From: Chryseobacterium salipaludis
GTDB lineage: Bacteria; Bacteroidota; Bacteroidia; Flavobacteriales; Weeksellaceae
Direction: 5' to 3'
Assembly (NCBI RefSeq): GCF_022968825.1
Contig: NZ_JALHKS010000004.1
Location: 158,998 to 222,997 of the forward strand
Length of the DNA: 64,000 nucleotides
Shown here in pieces: positions 1 through 8,732 of the stretch. Every line of letters starts with the position of its first letter. The stretch's first letter is position 1. Below the pieces are notes generated by a model. The model ran no database searches and was not told the origin of the DNA. It saw only the letters and a program-made list of their open reading frames with translations. The position numbers were made by a program, and so were the translations under genes.

Positions 1-69
1 AAATTACTTGATTTAAAAAAAAATAATATTCTTAGTTATTTGTATTGAAAGAAAATAAATAAAATCAAT

Positions 70-525
70 TTACTTATGAGACGTATTTTCCAATGAATCT
101 AAAATCTGGAGATTTTTTTTGCTTTTTTGATTTCCTAGCTTATCCGATTCATTAAGAAAGATTCTTGCTTTATTATAATCTTTATCATTTGTATAAGCAA
201 TACCAAGCAAATTGGTAATCTGTGATTGTTGTTCTACACTATAATTTTTACTTTTGTAGGCTATTTCTAAATATTTTATGGCGTTGTAGGGCTCTCCAAT
301 CTCCAAATATGAATCTGCCAATGGAAAAATGATATTTGGATTTTTATTTAAATCCACAGCCACAAATTGAACTACAGCATTGCTATAATCTTTTTTTTCA
401 TAGGCATTCCAGCCTTTATCAATCCTCTCTGTATCTCCGAAAGAAAAGAGATAATTATTTTTAATAATAGCAATTATTACGAGCAAGGCAATAATTCCTA
501 AACATATTAATAAGTATTTTTTCAT
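70..525 (-). CDS. Membrane-anchored TPR-like small protein
   Basis: A protein of about 151 residues with one N-terminal hydrophobic segment (residues 1-25), which fits a signal anchor, followed by helical repeats typical of tetratricopeptide proteins. Visible TPR-like units include the stretch with KGWNAYEKKDYSNAVVQF and a later one with LLGIAYTNDKDYNKARIFL. I chose the start beginning MKKYLL at 525; an ATG at 537 would add four residues and overlap the upstream gene. It is the last gene of the minus-strand cargo module that contains the first DUF4280 protein. Its position after a putative effector makes it a candidate immunity or accessory protein, but this is inference from context only. 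The base composition is AT-rich like the rest of this module. Confidence 0.6.
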   Translation of the reverse strand: MKKYLLICLGIIALLVIIAIIKNNYLFSFGDTERIDKGWNAYEKKDYSNAVVQFVAVDLNKNPNIIFPLADSYLEIGEPYNAIKYLEIAYKSKNYSVEQQSQITNLLGIAYTNDKDYNKARIFLNESDKLGNQKSKKNLQILDSLENTSHK

Positions 526-529
526 AGTT

Positions 530-1126
530 CTACACAATAAAATTAAGCAACAGGCATATCGTAAAAAAGATATACGAATAATTTACAATTTTACTATTGA
601 CATTAAGTTTTTCTACTTTAAAATTTTCATCCTTTTTAATCTTCGAAACTAAAAATATGAGCATCAGAGGACAAAATAAAATGATAAAAGCAATTGTTTT
701 GGAATAATTAAATTTCCATAAGTCTAAAAGAACAAAGAAAAAACTGGCAGGCTGATCTATTTCTCGTAAAGCAAAATACGGAATTTCAGTTTTTTCTTGT
801 TCATTCAGAGAATAGTCTTTGTTTTTTACATAAAAAGTAAGATTTACGTTTTTATTATTTTGATCAACTCCTGAAAAAGCCATATTAATACCTTGTCCTA
901 AAAAGCCATAATCTCTTTTGATAATTGTATTATCTTTTTTATAAGCTCTGGTAATAATGGTTGCTTTGTAGCCTGTATATATAAAACTTACGTTTTCGAC
1001 TTTGCGCCAATCAATCCTTTTAACATTTTGAAAATCTACAAATGATTGTATAATCGTAAATAATAAATATATTAGCCACGCTAAAGAAAACAATACAGTT
1101 AATCTTGCATTTAATTTCTCCATCAA
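530..1126 (-). CDS. Hypothetical integral membrane protein, candidate immunity protein
   Basis: A 198-residue protein with three predicted membrane segments: near residues 8-30, around 128-160, and at the extreme C-terminus. Between the first two lies a soluble stretch of about 90 residues rich in Tyr, Lys and Asn. I recognise no family. The gene starts directly after the stop of the DUF4280 protein and is followed by the TPR gene with almost no gap, so the three are very likely co-transcribed. Small membrane proteins placed directly after a polymorphic effector are often immunity proteins. That is the best contextual guess here, not something the sequence proves. Confidence 0.5.
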   Translation of the reverse strand: MMEKLNARLTVLFSLAWLIYLLFTIIQSFVDFQNVKRIDWRKVENVSFIYTGYKATIITRAYKKDNTIIKRDYGFLGQGINMAFSGVDQNNKNVNLTFYVKNKDYSLNEQEKTEIPYFALREIDQPASFFFVLLDLWKFNYSKTIAFIILFCPLMLIFLVSKIKKDENFKVEKLNVNSKIVNYSYIFFTICLLLNFIV

Positions 1127-1128
1127 AC

Positions 1129-2499
1129 TTAGTCTTTACCCGCTAATACGGTAATTTTTTCTCTTGCTTCCCGCTCCTCATTTTTCATGGCTTCAATAAC
1201 ATCATTTGCTTGTCTCTCAAGTAAAAAGTTACTTACAGCTTTTCCTGCATCCTGAACAAGTCCTAGCAAAAGACCTCCGCCACTGGCTCCGTCTTTATTG
1301 AATTGGGGTCTTCCCCATTGATCTTTTGCAAAATTTACCATACTTGTTCTACTAGTACTGTAAGCATCATTTACTCTTAGAGGATTGTATTGTGCATTTG
1401 TGGTTGTATTTATTCTTTCATATTCTTGATATCGCCCGCCAAAATCTTGATTTAAAATTCTAGAACTTGAATTGGTGGTAGGGTTTCGTCCTTCGTAAGA
1501 TCCTGTAATCCTTCCATTTTCAGTACGGACAGTTGGGCCATGCTCTTCAATATCATCTAAGCGTACAGAGGTAATTCTTTCGTCTACACTATAACTAGAA
1601 GTTCTGTTTCCTACTGCCTTTTGCCCCAAATCTCCCGCAGAACCGGCGTCATTAATGATTTCTTGATTGGGTTTGGAATCATCACTGGGTTTTCTCAGTC
1701 CTTCTTCTCTAAGTTGGGCAACATCAGTATCAAAACCATCAACGTAATCACCATAACTTCTTTCTGTACCTGGAACTGGGATATTTTCGTATGCTACCTT
1801 TTTAATACCGCTAAGAACTTCATTGGCTCCATAAATCAATCCGCCTGTCCCTAAAATACCTAACCCATGATTACCCATCGCAGCACTAAAAAAACCAAAA
1901 GATTTTGATATTGATACTACAGATGCTCCAATACCTCCTATTGCCTGGATTGCAGGCCCCATAAGATATGAGAATGCTATGGTTCCTATTACTCCAATAG
2001 CAGTATCACCAATAATGACATCCGTCATTTCATCTGCTGCTTTTTCTGAATATAGTATAATGACATTCCCACCTAATATACACGGAATAGTAGAGTTTTC
2101 AAGTAATGGATGTATTCCGGAAGTAAGAACATTGCTATCATACGGTGTCCATTTATCTAATCCCATAGCACAAATGGAGGGAATTAAAGAAATTAATCCT
2201 CCGGCTGCAGCTCCTCCGGCTGCACCAGCTGCCATAAGGGCACCTGCTCCAACAGCCAGAGCTCCCCCAGTAGCAATGGTTCCTACTATGAATACTGCTG
2301 CCAATGCTGCACCCACTACCGCCCCAATAAGCATCATTTTACCACAAATAAAATTGCCTCCCGGCCTGTCATCTATGGTTGCTTTTAAATATCCTCCGGC
2401 AATAGTGATTTTGCTTTGGCTTGTAACTTTTATTTGTTGTTTTTTCATTCCTTTAGAACATACTAACCATGCTCCATCAGGCACATATAACTTGCTCAT
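1129..2499 (-). CDS. DUF4280 (PAAR-like) type VI effector with unknown C-terminal domain
   Basis: A 456-residue protein. Residues 1-60 carry the DUF4280 pattern: a Cys in WLVCSKG, then NFICGKMM near residue 52. A long Gly/Ala-rich hydrophobic stretch follows (about residues 55-105), then CILGGNVI. The same layout occurs in the second DUF4280 protein of this window (6626-7882), so these are two members of one family. DUF4280 proteins cap or decorate the VgrG spike as PAAR-like tips and carry effector domains. A second hydrophobic stretch lies at about residues 160-220. The C-terminal 230 residues are polar, rich in Arg, Ser, Asn and Asp, and match nothing I know. If there is a toxin domain it is here. 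The upstream neighbours are its probable adaptor and vgrG; the downstream neighbours are candidate immunity genes. Confidence 0.7.
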   Translation of the reverse strand: MSKLYVPDGAWLVCSKGMKKQQIKVTSQSKITIAGGYLKATIDDRPGGNFICGKMMLIGAVVGAALAAVFIVGTIATGGALAVGAGALMAAGAAGGAAAGGLISLIPSICAMGLDKWTPYDSNVLTSGIHPLLENSTIPCILGGNVIILYSEKAADEMTDVIIGDTAIGVIGTIAFSYLMGPAIQAIGGIGASVVSISKSFGFFSAAMGNHGLGILGTGGLIYGANEVLSGIKKVAYENIPVPGTERSYGDYVDGFDTDVAQLREEGLRKPSDDSKPNQEIINDAGSAGDLGQKAVGNRTSSYSVDERITSVRLDDIEEHGPTVRTENGRITGSYEGRNPTTNSSSRILNQDFGGRYQEYERINTTTNAQYNPLRVNDAYSTSRTSMVNFAKDQWGRPQFNKDGASGGGLLLGLVQDAGKAVSNFLLERQANDVIEAMKNEEREAREKITVLAGKD

Positions 2500-2510
2500 T
2501 ATAATTTTTT

Positions 2511-3551
2511 TTAAACAATATTAATAATATGTTCCATAATATGAGAATATTGATTTGTAGCTTGTTCTTTTGTTTTTGACTGACAAAATAACAGCTTACC
2601 TTCTTTATTAAAATGATATTCTAAAGACCAATTTAAAAGATAATTGAAATCTTCACGAAGAAAGTCTTTTAGATTACTGTCATAAATTCTTTTTAAATGT
2701 TGGTTAAGATTGTTTTTAGATTCTGAATAAAATTTAATTTTAATAATATCACCCTCTTTTTCAACTTTTCTCTTTGTAATCAAATTAACTTTCTCATTGC
2801 TGAAAATTTGAGAGATGTAAGTATGAGAAGGAATCTCAACAAATTTACCTACCTCATGATACTCCTGAAACAATTCTTTAAAGAATAAATTATACAGAAA
2901 ATTATTTTTCAATAATGGTAATGTATCTGTAAAGTCTTGCTCCCCATTATCTAACATATTTTTTTCTTCTAAAGTTCCAATCATTTCGGATGCTAGTTCT
3001 GATCTTAAAATGTCCCATTCCATTTTAATCTCTTCCTGATTTAATATTGAATTTATCGAACCATCGGAATTCAGAGCTAAAACAAGTATCTCCAAAGGGC
3101 GATTAAACTTTTGCATATATTCAGCCAACTGACGATACATAGATTTAATATAATTCACTTCATGCTGTTCTTGCTGTACATTTACTGTAAAATATTTATA
3201 CTTTTTTAATTTTTTGAGCTTCCAGATAATATTTGTTTCAGAATCAACCAAGCTATTTCCGGCAACACTTAAATCTATTTTTTGCAGAATTTTATATCTT
3301 TCTTCAAATTCTTTTTGATCCAGATTCACAAAATGTGGAAACTCTTGCTGAAGCTTTTTTTCTTTTAAATTTTCAACAGTATCTGGTATCAATAATTCAT
3401 TAACCCATGAAGCCACAGTAAAATCTCTTCTAATCCATTCATGAGGCTGTGAATTTGCATTATGAAACTCTATTAAAGTTGCTAAGTCTAATCCTAAATC
3501 TTTGGCAATATCAGAAATACTAGCTTTTTCTTTTAACTGAATTTTATTCAT
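2511..3551 (-). CDS. LysM-like putative T6SS effector adaptor
   Basis: A 346-residue protein encoded between vgrG and the first DUF4280 gene, with gaps of 2 and 11 bases. Residues 1-60 resemble a LysM repeat: an alternating pattern with IAKDLG, then FHNAN, ending in ELLIPD. The C-terminal half shares a motif order with the gene in the equivalent place of the second module (7890-8732): a NQEEI motif, a helical stretch, then a final segment of the form SLEYxF...EG. This suggests distant paralogues. The order vgrG - adaptor - PAAR-like effector is typical of type VI cargo modules, where the middle gene loads the effector onto the spike. That role is inference from order and paralogy. It is AT-rich, unlike the second-module copy. 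Confidence 0.5.
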   Translation of the reverse strand: MNKIQLKEKASISDIAKDLGLDLATLIEFHNANSQPHEWIRRDFTVASWVNELLIPDTVENLKEKKLQQEFPHFVNLDQKEFEERYKILQKIDLSVAGNSLVDSETNIIWKLKKLKKYKYFTVNVQQEQHEVNYIKSMYRQLAEYMQKFNRPLEILVLALNSDGSINSILNQEEIKMEWDILRSELASEMIGTLEEKNMLDNGEQDFTDTLPLLKNNFLYNLFFKELFQEYHEVGKFVEIPSHTYISQIFSNEKVNLITKRKVEKEGDIIKIKFYSESKNNLNQHLKRIYDSNLKDFLREDFNYLLNWSLEYHFNKEGKLLFCQSKTKEQATNQYSHIMEHIINIV

Positions 3552-3553
3552 TA

Positions 3554-5530
3554 TTAGTTTTCAATAATTTTTTCTCCTTTAATAGTAACATCTCCATCAA
3601 TTTTCATTCCTGCATTTGCTCCCTTTTTACCGATTTCTGTTAGCGAACTTCCAATTATTTTTGTTGTAGTTCCTTCTACAGTTATATTAATTCCTTTTAT
3701 AAGAATATTTCCATCTTTATCCATAGTGATTGAGCTACTTCCCGTCTCCAATTTTATTTCAGTATTGCTTTTTACACTTATTTTCCCACCATTGTCCATA
3801 GTCAGAACACTCTGATCTTTACCTACGTTGATTGTAGTTTTTGTCGTAACATTCGTTGTATGATTATTCCCGATATCTTCCGTATTATCATTGCTCACAA
3901 ATGTGGTCACATCACCTGACCCGCTTAAAGTCACATAATTCCCGTTTTTATCCTTAATCTCAATCCCCGCGCCGTCGTTCAAGCAGATTATATTCCCGCT
4001 CTTGCTGCTGAGGCTTTTCACGTTATTGCCCTGGCCACCGCCGCCGCCCACCTTGCCGTGGAACATGCCGCCCATGACAAAGGGGCGGTCCGGGTGGTTG
4101 TGGATAAAGTTTACCATGACCTGATCACCCACTTCGGGGATGGCCATAAAACCGCGGTTCTTGTTGACCTTATCACTGCCCCCGCCGTCGGGTGTCATCA
4201 CACGGATAAAATCCGTAACGTCATGCATCTGCCAGTCAAAACGCACCTGCACCCGGCCCTGGTTCGCTGGATCTGAATTACTGATCACCGTGGCGGTCTG
4301 TGCCTCGGCCATCGGCAGGGTAAATTCCGGGCGTGGTAAAAAACCGCTGTCCGCTGCGATTGCTTCAAAAGCGCCCTCGTAATGGCCGCGCCCGTCCACT
4401 TTGTGCGTCACCTGGGTAACCATCAGTTTGGTAAAATAGGACGTACTGTTCGTGTCGCGTTTGCGCATATTGATTTCGGCCGTACAGCCGGGATATAAAA
4501 AAGGAATAGACGTGCTGCCGCTGGTCACGAACACTTCCGCCGCCCTGCTGCCGGCCGTTCCCGTTTGCGATGCTTCCACATCATGGTAATTTTCTGCCTT
4601 CAGCGGTGCTACCCGTAACGAAGGAGTACTGAAGGTTTGCTGCGAAATCTGATAAGCCCTGTTGGCAATATCGGACACGTGGCGCACCGGCGACTCGCCC
4701 GAGGTCAGTTTCTCGTTGTTTGCACTGTTGTAACCATAAAAAGTAGGCTTCACATGCACCGCGCGCATCTTAATTTTTATATCCGTTACGTTACTGCCGT
4801 ACACAAATTCAAGTGATTTCTGCGGCGGCGGCAGTTTCCCGAAATGCAGCACTTCGCCATCATAAAAGAATTGTTCACCGTATGCCTCCGCCATCCGGGC
4901 GAGATAATTGAAATGAGTTTCATTGTATTGCGACGTGTATGGCAAATTTTTCTGATATCCGCATTCAACCCGCACATCATATTTGGAAGTGCCCAGGCCC
5001 TGACTGATCAGTTCAGAAGCCACACTGTTCAGACTAATCGGTTGTCCGCCGCCCAGGCTTTGGGTATGCGGTGCCGCATCCAGCAATATAGTTGGGCTAA
5101 AACCGGTCAGCACTATTTTACCCAGACTTCCCTGCTCCTGCTCGTACCCCACTTCCGTAATGACACCTACAAAAGTTCGCTCCGGACTGTCCATTACATC
5201 TTTATAATGAAACACCACCGTCAGCCGTTTTCCCAGAAACTTTTGTGCTTCATTCAGTTCATGATTTTCATACTGATCGAGCGCGTCACCGGGCAATTTT
5301 AATTCGAACTCATGATGGCGCGAAGCACTTTGGTTTAAAGTAAAATAATCAAAATGCCGGATAATATATCCTTCCACGATGATCTTCAGATTAACCACCC
5401 GGTTAATACCCAGGATCTGATTGGCTGCAATAGCGGCCGCGTTATAAATTTTAGAAACAGGCTGTTTTCTCGGATTGCTTTCCTGCACCGTAGCACCGTT
5501 CATACCGGAATTAGAGTTATTGTTAAGCAT
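3554..5530 (-). CDS. vgrG: Type VI secretion system spike protein VgrG
   Basis: A 658-residue VgrG-family protein. The N-terminal two thirds match the phage gp27-like hub (for example the stretch with RHHEFELKLPGDALDQ, and QYNETHFNYLARMAEAYGE). This is followed by a gp5-like OB-fold region with EVGDQVMVNFIHNHPDRPFVMGGMFHG. The final 130 residues are a Gly/Asn/Thr/Lys-rich beta-helix spike. It would form the trimeric tip on the Hcp tube that carries effectors out of the cell. No tss structural genes are in view, so this is an orphan vgrG unless the apparatus lies elsewhere. Base composition changes sharply near 3960-4000: the DNA encoding residues from about 520 onward is AT-rich, like the downstream cargo genes, while the rest is GC-rich. 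Confidence 0.9.
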   Translation of the reverse strand: MLNNNSNSGMNGATVQESNPRKQPVSKIYNAAAIAANQILGINRVVNLKIIVEGYIIRHFDYFTLNQSASRHHEFELKLPGDALDQYENHELNEAQKFLGKRLTVVFHYKDVMDSPERTFVGVITEVGYEQEQGSLGKIVLTGFSPTILLDAAPHTQSLGGGQPISLNSVASELISQGLGTSKYDVRVECGYQKNLPYTSQYNETHFNYLARMAEAYGEQFFYDGEVLHFGKLPPPQKSLEFVYGSNVTDIKIKMRAVHVKPTFYGYNSANNEKLTSGESPVRHVSDIANRAYQISQQTFSTPSLRVAPLKAENYHDVEASQTGTAGSRAAEVFVTSGSTSIPFLYPGCTAEINMRKRDTNSTSYFTKLMVTQVTHKVDGRGHYEGAFEAIAADSGFLPRPEFTLPMAEAQTATVISNSDPANQGRVQVRFDWQMHDVTDFIRVMTPDGGGSDKVNKNRGFMAIPEVGDQVMVNFIHNHPDRPFVMGGMFHGKVGGGGGQGNNVKSLSSKSGNIICLNDGAGIEIKDKNGNYVTLSGSGDVTTFVSNDNTEDIGNNHTTNVTTKTTINVGKDQSVLTMDNGGKISVKSNTEIKLETGSSSITMDKDGNILIKGINITVEGTTTKIIGSSLTEIGKKGANAGMKIDGDVTIKGEKIIEN

Positions 5531-5713
5531 AATATTGTGTTTTGGAGAAGTTAAAAAGGTGGCGAAGTATATTTTTTAATTAAGATTTATAATTAGTTTA
5601 CGATGATAATTTAGCGCATTAATTGAAGCTGATCACAGATGAAGTTTAAATAAATTTCAGTAGCAATTTTCATGCATCTTTCTGTTATTCATTATTATAT
5701 ATAGTCCGGAAGA

Positions 5714-6622
5714 TTATTTAGCCAATAGCCGTCGGCTCTCTTCGTACCGGTTTTGACCATAGTTATTGTCAAAATTAATGGTGGTTTTATCGGCAGGGTT
5801 TAGTTTCTCATATAATCTTATATAATGCTGCGCTTCCTGCACAGGATCTTTCCGGACCGGAAAGGACACTTTATAGTCTTGCTGAAGTTTTTGTTTAAAC
5901 CCCTGCAAGCGGGACTGATAATCTGCATCAGTTTTCTTTGCTTTTTTTAACTGACTTTCTTTCCATTCCACAAAGCTGGCTACCGGCACGAGCGTCGTAC
6001 CCGGGATCATGGGCTGTGCTCCTTTGGCGAGCAGATATTCGGCCAGTTCGAGATCATCACTCGCGGCCGCCTCCAGGATATTATCCCCGTTGATCGCCTG
6101 ATGATTTACATCCGCACCGTGTTCCAGCAGAAAATCAATCATTTTTCTCTCGGTAGCTGCATCACCGAGCGTCATCGCCACCACCAGCGGCGACTTTCCT
6201 AAGGCCGGATTCAGTGACGCTTTGTATTTTAAAAGAAGTTTCAGCATTTCATAATTATTAGTCGCAACGGCCTGATTTACCGGCGTATCATTCAGCCCCT
6301 GAAAGGGAGTGATGATATCCGGGTTCGCCTTCAGTTCCAGCAGTTTTTCCATTGCGGGTAGATCTTCGATGATGGCGGCGTACATCAGCAGTGTATATCC
6401 CTGAGGGCTGAGCTGATTGATTTGCGCCGGATGTGCACGCAGCGTTTCTTCCATTTTGGCCAGGTTGCCGTTATACATACTTTTGGCCGCGTCCAGCTGC
6501 ACATTGGTAAACATTCTTTCCGGCGGGTATTGTTCACGGTTTTGTTTGCGGCGGGAACGGCTATCAAGACAGGCAGTAAGAAACATAAGGGTAAGTATTA
6601 AGTATAAAAGATTCTTTTTCAT
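5714..6622 (-). CDS. Ankyrin-repeat lipoprotein, candidate immunity to the lipase effector
   Basis: A 302-residue protein with a lipoprotein signal (lipobox LTAC, Cys at residue 18), so probably periplasm-facing and lipid-anchored. Residues 40-210 hold at least four ankyrin repeats, seen as GYTLLMYAAI, TPVNQAVATNNYEMLKLLL, KSPLVVAMTLGD with FLLEHGADVN, and NILEAAASDDLELAEYLLAKGAQP. The C-terminal 90 residues are charged and helical. It follows the DUF4280-lipase gene by 3 bases in the same orientation. Ankyrin lipoproteins encoded after phospholipase effectors commonly act as periplasmic immunity proteins. The assignment rests on this position and the predicted location. Confidence 0.65.
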   Translation of the reverse strand: MKKNLLYLILTLMFLTACLDSRSRRKQNREQYPPERMFTNVQLDAAKSMYNGNLAKMEETLRAHPAQINQLSPQGYTLLMYAAIIEDLPAMEKLLELKANPDIITPFQGLNDTPVNQAVATNNYEMLKLLLKYKASLNPALGKSPLVVAMTLGDAATERKMIDFLLEHGADVNHQAINGDNILEAAASDDLELAEYLLAKGAQPMIPGTTLVPVASFVEWKESQLKKAKKTDADYQSRLQGFKQKLQQDYKVSFPVRKDPVQEAQHYIRLYEKLNPADKTTINFDNNYGQNRYEESRRLLAK

Positions 6623-6625
6623 GGT

Positions 6626-7882
6626 CTAAACATTTTTGGCAAGTACGGTGGTATTCATGGCAGCGACCATCGCCTCCAGGGCATCGGCATAAGCACTGTG
6701 TCCGCTGCCAATTGTACTCAGGCCGAGTCCTTCATTTTTATCGATGTATCCGAAGATTTCATTCTGTTGTCCCAAAGCACGCGGCACGGCACCATCGGCG
6801 AGACCTCCGATTCCGAGGGCTTTTAAAAGATTGAAACGGGAACCGCCGATGGTAGCCAGCAAGCCTTCTCGGTTGTTCTGGAGCGCGTTAAGTATGTCGT
6901 TGCTCGTGCTGTAATTAATAATCTGATCCGTGCTTCCCACGGCTTGCTTCTCATCCAGGTATTCCAGGGTGCGGCGGTGCACCCCTCTGGCATTGAAGGT
7001 ATAGCCGGGCAATCCTGTATAGTAGGAGGCCATGGCACTATTACCACCGCCCAGCGAGTGGCCCGTAAACTGCACCTTATCCGGTGCCGCCCGCGATATT
7101 TTTTCAGCCAGCATTCTGGTTTTTTCGATTTGCGGGGTACGGAAACCCAAGGCCTGGCCGCCATCTTCGATAAACCAGTCATGATAAAACTGCCAGCCTT
7201 TTGGTTCGGAGCCGCGGAAAGCCACAAAGTAATCGCCTGTTTCACCGTTGCGGTAGAGTGATGCATAAAAACCATTTTTGGCATTGGTATTAAAATCAGC
7301 CGGCGTTAAGGTTCCCGGCCCGAACAGTTCATCCAGCGCCGCCTGGCTGTCCGTATTTACACGGGTGTAATCGCCGATCTGCGCCGGATTTTTGGCGTCA
7401 TTGTCCTGGTACGAATCCTGCGCCATTTTAGCAGCATTCATGGCCTCCTGAATTTCCGGCGCCGACAACAGCATGAAACCTACCTGTCCGCCGAGGAAAC
7501 ATTTAAGTTTTGAATCCTGGAGCAAGGGTTTCTTCCCTTCAATCCGTACTTTCGGATGCGTACCGGACCATTGGCTGCCTTTACACAGCAACGAACAGAT
7601 GTTCAGCGCATCATCAATCAGGGCGCTCCCGGCGAAGGCAGCTGCAGCAATCATAAACAAGCCCCCGGAAAAAGCAGCCGCCAGTGCTGCACCGGCGATG
7701 GCGCCGGCCGCCATCATTTTCGGACAAATGAAGTTATCCTTAAACCGGTCTTTTTCCGTAGCCATTAATTTGGTGCCGCCTTTCAGAAATACAGATGATT
7801 GTGAACTCACGCCGATTCCGATCAGACGTCTGCCGTCTGTACATTTCAGCGGCGTATCCTGCGCTATATATAACTGACTCAT
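6626..7882 (-). CDS. DUF4280 PAAR-like protein fused to a class 3 lipase (T6SS phospholipase-type effector)
   Basis: A 418-residue two-part protein. Residues 1-60 are a DUF4280 domain with the family pattern (CTDGRR, then DNFICPKMM), followed by a Gly/Ala-rich hydrophobic segment at about 56-90 and CFLGGQVG near 128. Residues 140-418 are an alpha/beta-hydrolase of the lipase class 3 type: VAFRGSEP strand, nucleophile elbow GHSLGG at 274-279 with Ser276, an Asp in the TSNDIL motif and a C-terminal His in GSGHSAY as probable triad members. The likely role is cleavage of phospholipids in a rival cell after delivery on the VgrG tip, as in Tle effectors. The specific lipid cannot be read from the sequence. 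It sits between its adaptor upstream and an ankyrin lipoprotein downstream. Confidence 0.85.
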   Translation of the reverse strand: MSQLYIAQDTPLKCTDGRRLIGIGVSSQSSVFLKGGTKLMATEKDRFKDNFICPKMMAAGAIAGAALAAAFSGGLFMIAAAAFAGSALIDDALNICSLLCKGSQWSGTHPKVRIEGKKPLLQDSKLKCFLGGQVGFMLLSAPEIQEAMNAAKMAQDSYQDNDAKNPAQIGDYTRVNTDSQAALDELFGPGTLTPADFNTNAKNGFYASLYRNGETGDYFVAFRGSEPKGWQFYHDWFIEDGGQALGFRTPQIEKTRMLAEKISRAAPDKVQFTGHSLGGGNSAMASYYTGLPGYTFNARGVHRRTLEYLDEKQAVGSTDQIINYSTSNDILNALQNNREGLLATIGGSRFNLLKALGIGGLADGAVPRALGQQNEIFGYIDKNEGLGLSTIGSGHSAYADALEAMVAAMNTTVLAKNV

Positions 7883-7889
7883 TCCGTAC

Positions 7890-8732
7890 TTATTTTAAAA
7901 GTTCAATATGGTATTCACATACATAAAACATAAGGTCATTCAATCGTTCTTTCACATGAAAGACAGCTTCTGCTAAAACCGAGTCGCCATTAAAGGAATA
8001 GCTACCTTCCAGACTAAAATCGTACTCCAGCGGCAGGTTGAGCATTTCCTTATATTCCTGCTCATATCGTTTCGGGAACGGAGGCGGAACCGTTTCCGCA
8101 GCGCCCTTCACTTTCATTTCATAGCCTGCAGCTGCCTCTTTAATTTCGTACGAGGACGCGTACGTAAGCAGCTCACCGGGAAACAGCACCGAGGGAGTTT
8201 CGCGTGCAGCGAACGGGCCGCTCTCCGGTTGGTCTTCAGAAAACGGATAAAACATCAACTGATACATCAGGCTGCGCCGCAGGTTCTCACCGGTCTGTGC
8301 AATTTCCTGATCATATGTATCGATGACCTGTTTATTGTTCTGGTTAATCAGTTCCAGAAATTTAAACTCTTTTTCTTTCACACTTTCCCATTTCTGCCAG
8401 ATTTCCTCCTGATTGCGGATCCCCGAAACGGTTTTATCCAAGCCCAACTGCAATTCGAGGTGTCGGGTCACCGCTTCAATTGAATGAAGCAGATCATAAA
8501 ACGGCTTCATCTGACGGTCAAACTGAGGGTACACTTTCGGTGAGATATGCAGATCCAGTTGATTAAATTCGCCGGGCTGCAAGGTCCATATTTCTTCCGT
8601 TTGGGTTTCATTGGCTTTGCCTGTGCCCAGCGTCATATAGGAACGGGTCCGCATCGCATACTCAGCCTCTTTATACCAGGCGTAGGTGAAAGCGGTTCGC
8701 GCAGGTGTAGGGTCAGAACTCATTGTAGTCAT
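7890..8732 (-). CDS. Putative T6SS effector adaptor, paralogue of the 2511-3551 product
   Basis: A protein of about 280 residues, first gene of the lipase module. I start it at 8732 (MTTMSSDP...); an upstream ATG at 8771 would add a short hydrophobic tail that looks unlike the rest. It has no LysM-like N-terminus. The C-terminal half shares the order of motifs with the adaptor of module 1: NQEEIW, then a helical stretch with LRRSLMYQLMFYPF, and a final segment LPLEYDFSLEGSYSF. The next gene is the DUF4280 lipase, 7 bases away. I infer a loading or chaperone role for that effector. No family name is certain. Confidence 0.5.
   Translation of the reverse strand: MTTMSSDPTPARTAFTYAWYKEAEYAMRTRSYMTLGTGKANETQTEEIWTLQPGEFNQLDLHISPKVYPQFDRQMKPFYDLLHSIEAVTRHLELQLGLDKTVSGIRNQEEIWQKWESVKEKEFKFLELINQNNKQVIDTYDQEIAQTGENLRRSLMYQLMFYPFSEDQPESGPFAARETPSVLFPGELLTYASSYEIKEAAAGYEMKVKGAAETVPPPFPKRYEQEYKEMLNLPLEYDFSLEGSYSFNGDSVLAEAVFHVKERLNDLMFYVCEYHIELLK

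Noticed and set aside
1979..2524. Plus-strand open frame opposite the first DUF4280 gene
   Set aside because: Pro/Ala-rich reading of the Gly/Ala-rich minus-strand gene; the DUF4280 motifs support the minus strand.
530..8732. Complete type VI secretion locus
   Set aside because: No tssB/C, tssK, hcp, clpV or other structural genes are present; only vgrG and cargo.
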